A stretch of 64,000 nt of DNA from Aquimarina sp. Aq78 (GTDB taxonomy: Bacteria; Bacteroidota; Bacteroidia; Flavobacteriales; Flavobacteriaceae), in contig NZ_OMKA01000001.1 of NCBI RefSeq assembly GCF_900299525.1, forward strand, positions 124,001 to 188,000. Direction: 5' to 3'. The first letter of the stretch is position 1; every line of letters begins with the position of its first letter. A program made the position numbers and the translations under genes. The notes beneath the pieces were generated by a model, which saw nothing but the letters and a program-made list of their open reading frames with translations, was not told the DNA's origin and ran no database searches. Below are positions 34,883 to 44,864 of this stretch, one piece after another.

Positions 34883-34890
34883 CAAATTTA
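34883..34890 (-). promoter_or_regulatory. TAnnTTTG box and leader hairpin for PhoX-like gene
   Basis: TAAATTTG on the minus strand matches the Bacteroidota -7 box. Just after it the leader holds a TGTGGA/TCCACA hairpin before the start. A TTG lies 15 bases upstream of the box, shorter than the usual spacing. Confidence 0.35.
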
Positions 34891-35001
34891 GCCTAAGGCA
34901 TACCTCAATAACTTTATGAAGATGTTTTATGTTTATTAAAGAAATATCATCTAAATGTTTAGAATGTAAAATTAAGATTACTTTTTAGAATGATTCTAAA
35001 C

Positions 35002-35775
35002 TTAAAATTTCTCGAAAACTCCAAGTCCAAATAATGCGTAATCGTACTTAACCGGGTCTGTAGGGTCTAAGGCCCTTAATTTTGTATCAAGCTCCAACAA
35101 TGCTTTTCCATCATTTTGTTTGCGTGTAAGCAATCCCAACTTGCGGGCGACATTTCCCGAGTGTACATCTAACGGGCATGATAATTGAGCAGGAGAGAGG
35201 TCGCGCCAAATACCTAAATCAACCCCGGCAGAAGCGTCTCTTACCATCCACCGTAAAAACATATTGATTCGCTTAGCAGCAGAATTTTTATGAGGATCAC
35301 TCACATGTTTTTCTGTTCTAAGTGGGTGTGGTAATGAAAAAAATTCCTTTTTAAAATTATGAATCGCAGTCTGGAAGTTGTCATCTCCTTTATGTAATTT
35401 AAAAAAAGCTTCCATATCAACATATTTGGTATATATATACCGTAACGCAGTAATGAAATAGGAGAGATCTGTACTATTAAAGGTTCTATGAACAAAACCA
35501 TTAAAATCTTGAAGATTCATTTCGGTATGATTCATTATAAAATCATACGGGCTATTACCCAAAAGAGACATTAATTTGTGAGAATTGGTTAAGATGCTTT
35601 TGCGGTTTCCCCAGGAAATGGTAGCAGTAAGGAATCCCGAAATTTCAATATCTTCTTTCTGAGTATATAGATGGGGAATTTGTACTGGATCTGTTTCAAT
35701 AAATTTTGGTTGTTCGTAGTAAAATGCCTTTTCATCCAGGAAATCTTTGAGCTCGATATTGTTGAATTTTTTCAC
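35002..35775 (-). CDS. TIGR02757 family protein
   Basis: The 257-residue protein matches TIGR02757 (DUF2400), a family found across Bacteroidota and Spirochaetes. It shows the segments ISGFLTATISWGNRKSI, KRINMFLRWMVRDASAGVDLGIW split over the middle, CPLDVHSGNVARKLGLL and DPVKYDYALFGLGVFE. The predicted helical fold and the last motif resemble DNA glycosylases of the HhH type (inference). It is cytosolic and its function has not been assigned. Confidence 0.88.
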   Translation of the reverse strand: MKKFNNIELKDFLDEKAFYYEQPKFIETDPVQIPHLYTQKEDIEISGFLTATISWGNRKSILTNSHKLMSLLGNSPYDFIMNHTEMNLQDFNGFVHRTFNSTDLSYFITALRYIYTKYVDMEAFFKLHKGDDNFQTAIHNFKKEFFSLPHPLRTEKHVSDPHKNSAAKRINMFLRWMVRDASAGVDLGIWRDLSPAQLSCPLDVHSGNVARKLGLLTRKQNDGKALLELDTKLRALDPTDPVKYDYALFGLGVFEKF

Positions 35776-36031
35776 AAGGAGATATTATGATTTTTATTGT
35801 TTTTTCATTAGCAAAGATGATAATTTTAATGAATACTCTTTAAAATTTAATAAAAAGGTTAAATAAAATACAGATTTGAGTTTTGTGTACAATAAGTTGA
35901 TGTGTTAAAAAGTTTATCTATTTTAGTACTATCAAAAAGATAGTTTTTATTATGTTACTATGCATATAGGCATTTCTATTGATCTATATTAATAACAGTC
36001 AGTGGTTTTTTGTTATTTAAAGATTCTTGAG

Positions 36032-37090
36032 ATGAAAATTATAGATTATTTATTTTTAATAAGTGGCTTACAAACGTTAGTTATTACTGTTGTTCTTCTT
36101 TTTTACCGATCTAAAAAAGTATATATTAATAGATATCTGGGGTTGTTTTTTGTTACTTTATGTGTGGAGATGGCAATGTATTTTGTTTTTAAGTATGTTG
36201 AACATCCCGCTGTTTATTATCACCCATTTCGATTTAATTTGTTAAGTATGAGTTTTTTGTTTTTCTACGCAGTAGAAACGGCGGGAATTTATATAAAACG
36301 TAAAATCTATTATTATGTTCCAGCAATTTTTGAATTTTTATTTTTATTAGTATTTTTTCTTTTAGTACTACAAAACCCAGAAATACATACCACTTTAAAA
36401 GAAATGTATTTTGGTAGAATAATGAACATTGTTGCTTCAATCTATATCATAACGATGTCTGTTATGATTATTAAAGTTAATAGTAGACATAAGAAACAAC
36501 TACCATATTTTTATGAAATAACTAAATACAAGTCATTGAATTGGCTAACTGTTTTTTGTGTTATCTGTATCTTATTTAATCTTGCAGGGAATTCATTGAA
36601 TCTGTTTATTAGTGAAAAGTATTATACATATATTATAAATGCTATTCTTTTATTGTCCCTTTATTATATTACTATTGCCAGTCTGGTACAGATTAATATT
36701 ATAAATATCATTTCACCCAAGACAGAAGAAAAAGAAACTAAAGCAGAATTAGAAAATATTGTAAGGATTATTGAAGAATATATGATAGAAACCAAAGCGT
36801 ATTTAAATCCTTCAATTACCTTAAAAACATTTGCTAAGGAGGTTAGGTTACCAGAAAGGCTAATTTCTAAAGCGATTAATAAGATTGAGCATAAGAATTT
36901 TAATAATTATATCAATTATTATAGAATAGAGGAGTTTAAACAACTTTTGTCTATGGATAGGCACAAAAAATTTAGCATTTCTGCAATAGCTAATGAAGTT
37001 GGTTTTAACTCAAGAGCATCTTTTTACAAAAATTTCAAAGATATTGTTGGAGTCTCTCCTTCGTCATATGCAAAAAATTCAGATGATTGA
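36032..37090 (+). CDS. AraC-family regulator with membrane domain
   Basis: The N-terminal about 240 residues contain several hydrophobic helices (seven can be counted). The C-terminal about 100 residues carry a two-HTH AraC domain, with SITLKTFAKEVRLPERLISKAIN and FSISAIANEVGFNSRASFYKNFKDIVGVSPSSY in pieces. Such membrane-bound AraC regulators sense envelope signals without a kinase. The ATG at 36032 directly precedes the first hydrophobic helix and replaces an upstream GTG. The duplicated metallopeptidase genes begin 560 bases downstream with matching palindromic operators, which makes them likely targets. Confidence 0.85.
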   Translation: MKIIDYLFLISGLQTLVITVVLLFYRSKKVYINRYLGLFFVTLCVEMAMYFVFKYVEHPAVYYHPFRFNLLSMSFLFFYAVETAGIYIKRKIYYYVPAIFEFLFLLVFFLLVLQNPEIHTTLKEMYFGRIMNIVASIYIITMSVMIIKVNSRHKKQLPYFYEITKYKSLNWLTVFCVICILFNLAGNSLNLFISEKYYTYIINAILLLSLYYITIASLVQINIINIISPKTEEKETKAELENIVRIIEEYMIETKAYLNPSITLKTFAKEVRLPERLISKAINKIEHKNFNNYINYYRIEEFKQLLSMDRHKKFSISAIANEVGFNSRASFYKNFKDIVGVSPSSYAKNSDD

Positions 37091-37118
37091 TTATCTTACC
37101 TTTATAATGTTTCTTATT

Positions 37119-37142
37119 ATGATTTAAGACATCCTAAATCAT
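37119..37142. promoter_or_regulatory. Palindromic operator, copy 1
   Basis: ATGATTTA at 37119-37126 and TAAATCAT at 37135-37142 are perfect inverted arms around an 8-base spacer (AGACATCC). The same element is present in front of the second metallopeptidase gene, at the same distance. Confidence 0.5.
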
Positions 37143-37226
37143 GTTAGGGGACACCTACTTGTTGACTTGAGTGTTCTTTTTGTTGAATTTAGCACCAACT
37201 AATTTTACACAAACAATCGACTTATT

Positions 37227-37289
37227 ATGGAAACACTATTCAACAGTACTTCAATCTTGTTCTTGATAAAAACTAAAGAAATTTATTAA
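37227..37289 (+). CDS. Leader peptide candidate, copy 1
   Basis: A 20-codon reading frame beginning METLFNST and ending KEIY lies about 90 bases downstream of the operator and 360 bases before the metallopeptidase start. A similar frame with M-x-TLFN and ILFL is at the same place in the duplicated leader at 38763. Its conservation suggests a translated leader, but no ribosome-binding evidence is available. Confidence 0.3.
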   Translation: METLFNSTSILFLIKTKEIY

Positions 37290-37327
37290 GATAACTCATA
37301 GACTATATTATTGATTTCAACAAAGTT

Positions 37328-37620
37328 ATAAACCGGAATTTTTTTAAATATAATTTTAGGATTCTTAGGGACCATTTTGAAAGCCTAAAAGTTGAGATTT
37401 AAAATTTCTTATTGAGTGAGTGAGAATCAAAAAAACTTTCCAAATTTTGATTCATATGAGGTCTTTTTAACCTCGATCCGGTTTATGCTTTGTTTTGGCT
37501 ATAACTCAGACAGTCTTATTTAGAACAATACAGATTACATATTCTTAATTGTATTAAGGTTTCAAAGTTCTTAATATCTAATTTTTTAATCGAGATAATA
37601 AAAACCAAAAGGTTTTTATT
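37328..37620 (+). ncRNA. Conserved structured 5' leader, copy 1
   Basis: This stretch matches the leader of the next metallopeptidase at 38860-39150. ATAAACCGG (37328-37336) can pair with CCGGTTTAT (37478-37486) over about 140 bases. A perfect 10-pair hairpin (AATAAAAACC with GGTTTTTATT, loop AAAA) occupies 37597-37620, 28 bases before the start codon. The stems are kept in the other copy with different loops, as expected for RNA structure. Confidence 0.45.
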
Positions 37621-37648
37621 GACTTACACAAATTAACAAACTTAAAAT

Positions 37649-38491
37649 ATGAAAACTATTAAATTATTAGCACTTAGTGCTATTGTCACAGGATGCATTA
37701 CTTCTTGTCAAAAAGAAGAAATTGCTACAGAAATAAATGAAACAAATAACACCCCTACAAAAGAACAGCTTCTTAAGCTAGAAAGCATGGGAGTTAATAC
37801 AGAAGATGTATCTGTAAAAACGATAACAGATCTTGATGGGAGTAGCGCAGACTACTTCGTTAATGGTACAGATCTTGGTATCCCAGTAGTGGGACTTGTA
37901 AATCAACCAAGTTTAGAATCTTTGGATAACGGAATGAAGCAGTATAGAACAAGAAACATTGTTTCTAGCCGTAATCGTACTATTAATGTATTAGGTTACA
38001 CTGGTGGTGGAGGTAATGGACTGTCTAACACAGGAAGACAAGCCTTACAAAGAGCTGTTAATACATATAATAACTTAAATACCTCTCTTAATATGAGACT
38101 TACTTTTGGTACTAACTACCAAGCTGCTGATTTAGTAGTATATGTAAGAAGTGATTTAGGATCGGGTGGATTAGCTGGATTTCCTTCTGGTGGAAGAGCT
38201 TACAAGTGGGCAAGAATCGGACCTAGTGTAAAAAACCAAGGAGTTGCTTATACACAACATGTTATTACTCATGAAATGGGGCATTGTATAGGATTACGTC
38301 ATACAGATTGGCAACAAAGAGTATGTAATGGTCAAAATGAAGGACAAGGGCAAGATGGAGCTATTCATATTCCAGGAACACCAACTGGAGTTGATATTAC
38401 ATCATTCATGATTTCTTGCCCTACACAAGGAAACCCTATGAATGGAACTCTAAATAGAAATGATGTTACTGCACTGCAGTATCTATATTAA
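37649..38491 (+). CDS. Dual-action HEIGH metallopeptidase lipoprotein, copy 1
   Basis: A secreted zinc peptidase of the M57/dual-action HEIGH family (PF12388). The signal ends in the lipobox ITSC (Cys20). The zinc site is HEMGHCIGLRH in VITHEMGHCIGLRHTDW, near residue 210. A conserved Met-turn-like segment follows (TSFMISC). Residues 25-100 form a propeptide-like N-terminal part. It is nearly identical over most of its length to the next gene, so the two arose by tandem duplication, and both have the same leader. A terminator follows. Substrate unknown. Confidence 0.88.
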   Translation: MKTIKLLALSAIVTGCITSCQKEEIATEINETNNTPTKEQLLKLESMGVNTEDVSVKTITDLDGSSADYFVNGTDLGIPVVGLVNQPSLESLDNGMKQYRTRNIVSSRNRTINVLGYTGGGGNGLSNTGRQALQRAVNTYNNLNTSLNMRLTFGTNYQAADLVVYVRSDLGSGGLAGFPSGGRAYKWARIGPSVKNQGVAYTQHVITHEMGHCIGLRHTDWQQRVCNGQNEGQGQDGAIHIPGTPTGVDITSFMISCPTQGNPMNGTLNRNDVTALQYLY

Positions 38492-38524
38492 TATAATATA
38501 GTTAAGAACTTTGATTTTTTTTAG

Positions 38525-38552
38525 AAGAGGCTGCCTGAAAAGGCAGTCTTTT
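38525..38552 (+). terminator. Intrinsic terminator after copy 1
   Basis: GGCTGCCT pairs with AGGCAGTC (loop GAAA), followed by TTTTC. It lies 34 bases after the stop codon. Confidence 0.7.
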
Positions 38553-38657
38553 CGTGTTTAATTTTTTTTATATAAATATGGTGTTTTTGATCAATAATAA
38601 TTATGCAAATATGTGTATTTGATTTAGTTAATGATTTTTTTTTGAATGTCCTTAATC

Positions 38658-38681
38658 ATGATTTAGGACATCTTAAATCGT
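38658..38681. promoter_or_regulatory. Palindromic operator, copy 2
   Basis: ATGATTTA, spacer GGACATCT, then TAAATCGT: the same inverted repeat as at 37119 with a single arm change. A further GACATCT direct repeat follows at about 38688. Confidence 0.5.
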
Positions 38682-38762
38682 GATTAAAGACATCTAATTA
38701 TTGATTTGAGCGCTTTTTTTATGGAATTTAGCACCAACTAATTTTACACAAACTCTTGACTT

Positions 38763-38816
38763 ATGAAAACACTATTCAATACAATTCCAATTTTGTTTTT
38801 AGTAAATAAATATTAG
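38763..38816 (+). CDS. Leader peptide candidate, copy 2
   Basis: A 17-codon frame, M-K-TLFN then ILFLVNKY, corresponding to the one at 37227. The shared M-x-TLFN...ILFL pattern despite base changes hints at selection for a translated leader. A coincidental frame in duplicated DNA remains possible. Confidence 0.3.
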   Translation: MKTLFNTIPILFLVNKY

Positions 38817-38859
38817 TCTATAGGATAACTATGGATTATATTCTTGGTTGCACAAAGTT

Positions 38860-39150
38860 ATAAACCGGAATATTTTTTAAATATAATTTTAGGATTCTAG
38901 GGACCATTTTGAAAACCTAAAAATTGAAGTTTAAAAATTCTTATTGAGGAACAATCAAAAAATACTTTCCAAATTTTGATTAAATAAGAGGTCATTTTAG
39001 CCTCTATCCGGTTTATGCTTTGCTGTTTAACGATATGCTTAAACAGCTTCATTTAGAACAATAAAGATTACATACTCTAACTAGTATTAAGGTTTCAAGG
39101 TTCTTAATATCTAATTTTTTAATCGAGATAATAGAAAACCTTTTGGTTTT
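38860..39150 (+). ncRNA. Conserved structured 5' leader, copy 2
   Basis: ATAAACCGG (38860-38868) and CCGGTTTAT (39008-39016) repeat the long-range pairing of copy 1. The hairpin AAAACC-TTTT-GGTTTT at 39135-39150 is followed by TTTT, so here it has the form of an intrinsic terminator placed 30 bases before the start codon. That is what an attenuator would look like. Confidence 0.45.
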
Positions 39151-39183
39151 TTTTGACTCACACAAATTAACAAACTTAATAAT

Positions 39184-40020
39184 ATGAAAACTATCAAATT
39201 ATTAGCGCTTAGCGCTATCGTGGCAGGATGTATTACTTCTTGTCAAAAAGAAGAAGTTGCTGCCGAAGTAAATGAAATAGATAATGTTCCTACAAAAGAA
39301 CAGCTTCTAAAATTAGAAAGCATGGGGGTTAATACAAATAATGTGTCTGTAAAAACAGTAACTGACCTAGACGGAAGTACTGCAGACTATTTTGTTAATG
39401 GTACAGATTTAGGTGTGCCAGTAGCTGGACTTGTTGATCAGCCAAGTTTAGAATCTTTGGATAATGGAAACAAGCAGTATAGAACAAGAAATCTTATTTC
39501 TAGCCGTAATCGTACTATTGATGTATTAGGTTACACTGGAGGTGGAGGTAATGGGCTTTCTAATACAGGAAGACAAGCTTTACAAAGAGCTGTTGCTAAT
39601 TTTAATAATTTAAATACTTCTCTTAATATGAGACTTACCTTTGGTACTAATTATCAAGCTGCTGATTTAGTAGTATATGTAAGAAGTGATTTAGGAGCTG
39701 GTGGATTAGCTGGATTCCCTTCTGGAGGAAGAGCATACAAATGGGCACGAATCGGACCTAGAGTAGCTAACAATGGTGTTACTTATGCTACTCATGTAAT
39801 TACTCATGAGATGGGCCACTGTATTGGTTTACGTCATACAGACTGGTTTGCAAGATCATGTGATGGTAGCAACGAAGGTCAAGGTTCTGATGGAGCTATT
39901 CATATCCCAGGAACTCCAACAGGTATCGACAGAACTTCTATAATGATTTCTTGTGCAACAGGAAATGAAAATGGAAGATTTAATAGAAACGATGCAACGG
40001 CAATACAGTACTTGTATTAA
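39184..40020 (+). CDS. Dual-action HEIGH metallopeptidase lipoprotein, copy 2
   Basis: Paralogue of the preceding gene, 278 residues: signal with lipobox ITSC, zinc site in VITHEMGHCIGLRHTDW, and conserved NGLSNTGRQALQRAV and AYKWARIGP segments. Differences concentrate after the zinc site (FARSCDGSNEGQGS against QQRVCNGQNEGQGQ) and near the C-terminus, suggesting diverging specificity. The upstream leader is duplicated with it. A terminator follows. Confidence 0.88.
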   Translation: MKTIKLLALSAIVAGCITSCQKEEVAAEVNEIDNVPTKEQLLKLESMGVNTNNVSVKTVTDLDGSTADYFVNGTDLGVPVAGLVDQPSLESLDNGNKQYRTRNLISSRNRTIDVLGYTGGGGNGLSNTGRQALQRAVANFNNLNTSLNMRLTFGTNYQAADLVVYVRSDLGAGGLAGFPSGGRAYKWARIGPRVANNGVTYATHVITHEMGHCIGLRHTDWFARSCDGSNEGQGSDGAIHIPGTPTGIDRTSIMISCATGNENGRFNRNDATAIQYLY

Positions 40021-40053
40021 TAAAAATTGCTAAGAACTTTGAAACTTATTAAG

Positions 40054-40083
40054 AAAAGGCTGCGTCATGATGCAGCCTTTTTT
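40054..40083 (+). terminator. Intrinsic terminator after copy 2
   Basis: AAAAGGCTGC (40054-40063) pairs with GCAGCCTTTT (40072-40081), followed by more T. It ends the metallopeptidase transcript. Confidence 0.85.
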
Positions 40084-40139
40084 ATAGAATTTTTATAATA
40101 AAGCAGTATGTATACTACTGGTGTAATTTGTTATTGAAT

Positions 40140-41006
40140 TTATCCTACAATTTTGCCATCTACCATAACCAACTTTCTATCGGCCATATCAGCCAATTCC
40201 TGATTATGAGTTACAATCACAAAAGTCTGACCAAATTCATCTCTTAGCTTAAAAAATAATTGATGTAAATTTTCTGCAGCCTCGCTGTCTAAATTTCCAG
40301 AAGGTTCATCAGCAAAAATCACTTTTGGATTATTGATTAGTGCTCTGGCAACGGCAACACGTTGTTGTTCTCCTCCAGATAATTCATTAGGCTTATGATC
40401 ATATCGATGAGAAAGCCCTAAAAAATCTAAGAGTTCTTTGGCTCTTTTTTCTACTTCAATTCGTGATGCCTTTTTAATAAATGAAGGAATACAAACATTT
40501 TCTAGAGCAGTAAATTCGGGTAATAATTGATGAAATTGAAAAATAAAACCTAATTGTTCATTCCTAAAAGAAGAAAGTCCCTTATCTTTTTTATTTTTTT
40601 TGATAAAATTTATGATACCAAAAATTAGTAAAGGAATAATGAGTACGACCCTAATCGCTGTTTTAATATATATATCAAAAATATCGGGTGAGATAATCCA
40701 TGAGAGAATAACGAAGATAGCATATGCTATCAGAAAGAACTGAAATAGATTTGAAAACTTTTTTGATTTTTGATTTTTTAATTCCTTGTCTTGAAGCTTA
40801 AAAATATCAGTTTCATTAATAGTTAGAGAAGAATCATCTTTTTGACCGGGGTTATCTAATGTACCCAAAATTTGCAGTAATGTAGTTTTTCCTGCGCCAG
40901 AAGCACCAACAATAGAAACAATTTCTCCTTGTTTAATATGAAGATCTACTCCTTTAAGAACATGAAGGTCTCCATAGTTTTTATGAATATTATTAGCTTT
41001 GATCAT
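40140..41006 (-). CDS. LolD-like ABC ATPase with two-helix insertion
   Basis: The ATPase has Walker [10 protein letters not shown] (34-42), the Q-loop in [13 protein letters not shown] (about 153-165), the signature LSGGEQQR (209-216), Walker B with VIFADEP (229-235) and the switch His267. It therefore belongs to the LolD/MacB family for lipoprotein release or similar export. Between the Walker A region and the Q-loop, at about residues 78-146, an insertion of some 65-70 residues is present that the family lacks (288 against the usual about 225-235 residues). It contains two strongly hydrophobic stretches ([19 protein letters not shown] and [16 protein letters not shown]). The frame is continuous. 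No permease gene is adjacent. Confidence 0.88.
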   Translation of the reverse strand: MIKANNIHKNYGDLHVLKGVDLHIKQGEIVSIVGASGAGKTTLLQILGTLDNPGQKDDSSLTINETDIFKLQDKELKNQKSKKFSNLFQFFLIAYAIFVILSWIISPDIFDIYIKTAIRVVLIIPLLIFGIINFIKKNKKDKGLSSFRNEQLGFIFQFHQLLPEFTALENVCIPSFIKKASRIEVEKRAKELLDFLGLSHRYDHKPNELSGGEQQRVAVARALINNPKVIFADEPSGNLDSEAAENLHQLFFKLRDEFGQTFVIVTHNQELADMADRKLVMVDGKIVG

Positions 41007-41061
41007 CCGTTTTCTATACTTGAAGGAGTGAAAGTAATCAATATCATTAGAATCCCCAAGA

Positions 41062-43497
41062 TTATCCTTTAGAAGAACGTTTTAAATTATTCACATCAAG
41101 AAAATAGACTACTCTTAACGATAAGGTATGCTTGATAGGTTTGTTAAACAAATTGTTTAAACTTTGCGTATAATTTAATGTAGATAGCTCATCATCATTA
41201 AAAATTTGATTGCGATAGAGTAGGGTAGCTTCACTACCAGGAGCGAATCTCCAGTTAAAACTCAAATCCAGATTCCAAATATTAAAATTGGTATTTGGAT
41301 TATCTTCTGAAACATCATAATCAATTTGAGACCTTGAGCCATTTTCGTTTAGAATATAAAATACATTATCAGAATAATCAGCTGTACTCCAGAAGTTTCG
41401 GAAACGTAGATTTACAGCTTTGTATGGGTCAAAATTATAACTTGCACTTAACGAATTTTCTAATGAAATAATATCTCGTTGCCCCAGAAATACATCTGTA
41501 CCATCATCATCGATATACCCAAAATTGTTTGGACGATTATAATATTCTGATCTCCATATCACTAATAATTTATCAGAAAACCGATATCGAGGAGAAACCT
41601 CTATTCTGTATATTTTTTGTCCGTCATCAAACCACTGCCTGGTTCCCGCACTAATATCATACGCGAATTTTTTTCTATAATCAGAAGAAACAAACATTCT
41701 TCCTCCTATACTTCGACTAAAAGTAACAAATCTTCCATCTATACGAGGCTCAAAATAGTCTTGATTTTTAGAGTTATAAGATCCTCTACCACCAAAACCA
41801 AATCGTTTTTTGGTCACAAAAAACCAATTGGCACCTATAGAATTTTGTGTTTGAATGCTAGGATCATATAATCGTCGATGTCTTGCGAAAACATTAATCC
41901 GATAGGTGTTAAATAATCCTTTAGGTTCAAAGATTTGGTAGGACGCACTGACTCTGAAATTATTGAAGTTATTTCTAAAATTGACTCCCAAATCATTAAT
42001 GTTATACGTTGTATTTGCCAAATCGTGACCAAAACCATACCTGATTTTACCTTTGATACGGTCAAAATCAAGCTCAGATGCAAAACCACCAATATTATCT
42101 CCCGGAGAATTTATGTGACTAACCAAAGATCTTCCGGTTAGGCGATACGAGTTAGATTTATTAGCTAGGTTCCAAACCAACCCGGTTACATTTGCATTTC
42201 TAAACTCACTACCGCTACGAGTTACATTAGTATTTATTAAGGAAACAGAAGAATTTTTATTAAACTGTTGATCCAATACAAAAATATTATAATTCGATAT
42301 CGGTTCGACTACTTCTTTACGCACAGCTCCAGTAATAGTATCGGTAATTCGTATTTCTGTTTTTTCTGTAATAGCATTAAAAAAACCGATACCCAGATTT
42401 CCTTTTGTCCTTCCCGAGATTTTTAATGCATTAAGCAAATTTACTTTAGAAGGAGCGTCCTCTGCAACTTCATTAGCATTAAGGTCATCATCAGATATAG
42501 ATGTAGAAGGTTTGCCACCAACTCTCCTGGAAAAGAAAATATTTCCCTTGTTAAATAATTCTGTGCCTTCAGTAAAGAATTGCCTGTTTTCACCAAAAGT
42601 TTGTTCGAACGGACCTAAATTAAGGCGAACTTCATCAAAGGCTGCTTGCCCAAAATCCGGGATTAGGGTAGCATCTAATGTAAAGCTATCACTTAGCCCA
42701 TATTTCACATCCATTCCAGCACTAAAATCAGTCTCGGTGTCTCCATCAGATTGTGAGACCAGACCTTGCACAAACGGAAAAAAAGTAAGCCTCACAGGAG
42801 GATTAACATTCTCTACACCTTTAACCAAACCATTATACTGCGTGCGTTGACCAATTTTATTATCAATAAAGTTCCAGGTATGAGTCTGATTTCTGCTCAG
42901 AGATCTTCTATAAAAATTGATGCTCCAATCCTGTATATTCACTTCGGGAAAGCGTAATGCATTATATGGTATTTTAAATTCTGCATACCATCCTTGGTCA
43001 TCAAAAGAAACTTTGGCATCAAAAACTACATTATAACTAAAATCTTCATTGAATTGATCAGCTCTTGCATCACCAATAGTACCTGCGCTGGTTATAAAAA
43101 AACGAGTTTCATTAGTTCCATCGTTGTAGGTATTTATGGCAATGCTAAAATGATCTGCCTGAACAAATATATCATCTCGCTGGCTAAATTGACGCAACAC
43201 TGTATCGGGTTGATCATCATATAGGTAGACTCCAAAATAAACGGCTTTATTGTCATATGCCATTTTTACTTCAGATCTTATTTCTTTTGGTATTTCTCCC
43301 TCATTTCCGGGTTGCCACATTTGAAAATCACCATGAGCCGGAAGGGTTTTCCATATTTCATCATCAAGAACACCATCAACTTTTGGAGGGTTATTTATTC
43401 TTTCTGCTATAATTTCTTTTCTTTCTTGAGCAAAAGATTGTAATGTAACGAAAAGTAAAAATACTGCATACGCTTTTGAGTGTAGTTGTGTATTCAT
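41062..43497 (-). CDS. DUF5916 outer-membrane protein with CBM9-like domain
   Basis: The 811-residue protein has a signal peptide (residues 1-23, ending SFAQ) and an N-terminal carbohydrate-binding-9-like domain (about 30-210, with [17 protein letters not shown] and [15 protein letters not shown]). A long region of transmembrane-type beta strands follows (DUF5916). Such proteins are common in flavobacteria, and are proposed to sit in the outer membrane; the ligand is unknown. The end of the gene is 56 bases before the LolD-like gene in the same direction, so they may be co-transcribed. Confidence 0.82.
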   Translation of the reverse strand: MNTQLHSKAYAVFLLFVTLQSFAQERKEIIAERINNPPKVDGVLDDEIWKTLPAHGDFQMWQPGNEGEIPKEIRSEVKMAYDNKAVYFGVYLYDDQPDTVLRQFSQRDDIFVQADHFSIAINTYNDGTNETRFFITSAGTIGDARADQFNEDFSYNVVFDAKVSFDDQGWYAEFKIPYNALRFPEVNIQDWSINFYRRSLSRNQTHTWNFIDNKIGQRTQYNGLVKGVENVNPPVRLTFFPFVQGLVSQSDGDTETDFSAGMDVKYGLSDSFTLDATLIPDFGQAAFDEVRLNLGPFEQTFGENRQFFTEGTELFNKGNIFFSRRVGGKPSTSISDDDLNANEVAEDAPSKVNLLNALKISGRTKGNLGIGFFNAITEKTEIRITDTITGAVRKEVVEPISNYNIFVLDQQFNKNSSVSLINTNVTRSGSEFRNANVTGLVWNLANKSNSYRLTGRSLVSHINSPGDNIGGFASELDFDRIKGKIRYGFGHDLANTTYNINDLGVNFRNNFNNFRVSASYQIFEPKGLFNTYRINVFARHRRLYDPSIQTQNSIGANWFFVTKKRFGFGGRGSYNSKNQDYFEPRIDGRFVTFSRSIGGRMFVSSDYRKKFAYDISAGTRQWFDDGQKIYRIEVSPRYRFSDKLLVIWRSEYYNRPNNFGYIDDDGTDVFLGQRDIISLENSLSASYNFDPYKAVNLRFRNFWSTADYSDNVFYILNENGSRSQIDYDVSEDNPNTNFNIWNLDLSFNWRFAPGSEATLLYRNQIFNDDELSTLNYTQSLNNLFNKPIKHTLSLRVVYFLDVNNLKRSSKG

Positions 43498-43535
43498 AAA
43501 ATTGTAATAAAAATCTTACTTTTTTTGATTAGTTG

Positions 43536-43543
43536 CAAAACTA
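43536..43543 (-). promoter_or_regulatory. TAnnTTTG box for DUF5916 gene
   Basis: The minus strand reads TAGTTTTG, a perfect -7 consensus 39 bases ahead of the start. A matching TTG at the usual upstream distance was not found. Confidence 0.35.
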
Positions 43544-43641
43544 GGCTTGTATTAGGAGATGTGGTACTAACGAAAAGTTAAAAAGCAAGAAATGGATATG
43601 CATATATGTATTTTCGTTAAAAAAAATACGACTATATAGTT

Positions 43642-44199
43642 ATGAAAGAAAATAATATAGAAATCGCAGTATTTGCTGGAGGGTGTTTTTGGTGTACAGA
43701 AGCAGTTTTTCAGCGCTTAGAAGGGGTGCATAAGGTAATATCGGGATATACAGGAGGAACTATAAAAAATCCTGCATACCGTGAAATAACAACAGGAAGA
43801 ACAGGCCATGCTGAAGCGATTAAAATCGAATATGATCCTAATCTCATTAGCTATAAAGAGCTATTAGAAATATTTTTTGCTACACATGACCCTACAACGT
43901 TAAATAGTCAAGGAGCAGATCGTGGTACACAGTATCGAAGTGCTATATTTTATGTTGATGAGCAACAACAACAGATAGCAGAACAAATGATTGCAACCCT
44001 TAAGGATGACTTTGTTTTTGACGATCCTATAGTTACAGAAATAACCAAACTGGGGCCATTTTATAATGCAGAAGCATATCATCAGGATTACTATAATCAA
44101 AATAGTAGTCAAGGATATTGTCAATTCGTGATAAATCCAAAACTTAATAAATTAAATACTACCTTTAAAAATAAATTGAAAAAAGAAATACAGAATTAA
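43642..44199 (+). CDS. msrA: Peptide methionine sulfoxide reductase A
   Basis: The 185-residue enzyme reduces methionine-S-sulfoxide in proteins. The catalytic cysteine is in [12 protein letters not shown] (Cys15 as first, Cys18 second), and the [26 protein letters not shown] segment, KIEYDPN and the YHQDYYNQN near the C-terminus are diagnostic. There is no signal peptide, so it is cytosolic. The folE gene starts five bases after its stop, making an operon. Confidence 0.95.
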   Translation: MKENNIEIAVFAGGCFWCTEAVFQRLEGVHKVISGYTGGTIKNPAYREITTGRTGHAEAIKIEYDPNLISYKELLEIFFATHDPTTLNSQGADRGTQYRSAIFYVDEQQQQIAEQMIATLKDDFVFDDPIVTEITKLGPFYNAEAYHQDYYNQNSSQGYCQFVINPKLNKLNTTFKNKLKKEIQN

Positions 44200-44204
44200 T
44201 TGCT

Positions 44205-44801
44205 ATGCCGTATAAACATTTTGAAGAATACAATATAAAAGTAACAGAAGAAGTAAAAGAAAAATTTGAATCTATTATTGAAGATCTTGGAGAAGATATA
44301 AAAAGAGAAGGTATTGTTAAAACTCCTGAGCGTGCAGCAAAAGCAATGCAGTTTCTTACTCAGGGATACCATCAGGATCCTGCCGAAATTCTTAAAAGTG
44401 CTATGTTTAAAGAAGGCTATGACGATATGGTTATAGTTAAGGATATCGAACTATATTCGTTGTGTGAACATCATATGTTACCCTTTTTTGGGAAAGCACA
44501 TATTGCATATATACCCGATGGTCATATCGTAGGATTAAGTAAATTACCTAGAATTGTTGATGTATTTGCAAGGCGATTACAAGTACAGGAACGACTTACA
44601 CATGATATTTTAGAGTGTATTAATAATACATTGAAACCAAAAGGTGTTGCTGTAGTGATTGAAGCTTCTCATATGTGTATGATGATGCGTGGAGTACAAA
44701 AACAAAATTCGGTAACAACCACTTCTGGTTTTAGAGGGCAATTTGAAAAAATAGAAACTCGATCAGAGTTTTTGAGATTAATTACGGCTGATTTAGGGTA
44801 A
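44205..44801 (+). CDS. folE: GTP cyclohydrolase I
   Basis: It converts GTP to dihydroneopterin triphosphate, the first step of folate and tetrahydrobiopterin-type pterin synthesis. Zinc ligands are in [10 protein letters not shown] and later in [29 protein letters not shown] and the [10 protein letters not shown] segment complete the family signature. The length of 198 residues is normal for a cytosolic homodecamer. It follows msrA by five bases. Confidence 0.95.
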   Translation: MPYKHFEEYNIKVTEEVKEKFESIIEDLGEDIKREGIVKTPERAAKAMQFLTQGYHQDPAEILKSAMFKEGYDDMVIVKDIELYSLCEHHMLPFFGKAHIAYIPDGHIVGLSKLPRIVDVFARRLQVQERLTHDILECINNTLKPKGVAVVIEASHMCMMMRGVQKQNSVTTTSGFRGQFEKIETRSEFLRLITADLG

Positions 44802-44864
44802 CAAATTTTTGGAATACTCTTTGCATTATTTATTGTATATTAAACTATAAATTATGTATTAAAT

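Noticed and set aside
37119..38681. CRISPR or satellite-type repeat array
   Set aside because: The repetition is explained by one duplication of gene plus leader, with no short regular repeats and spacers.
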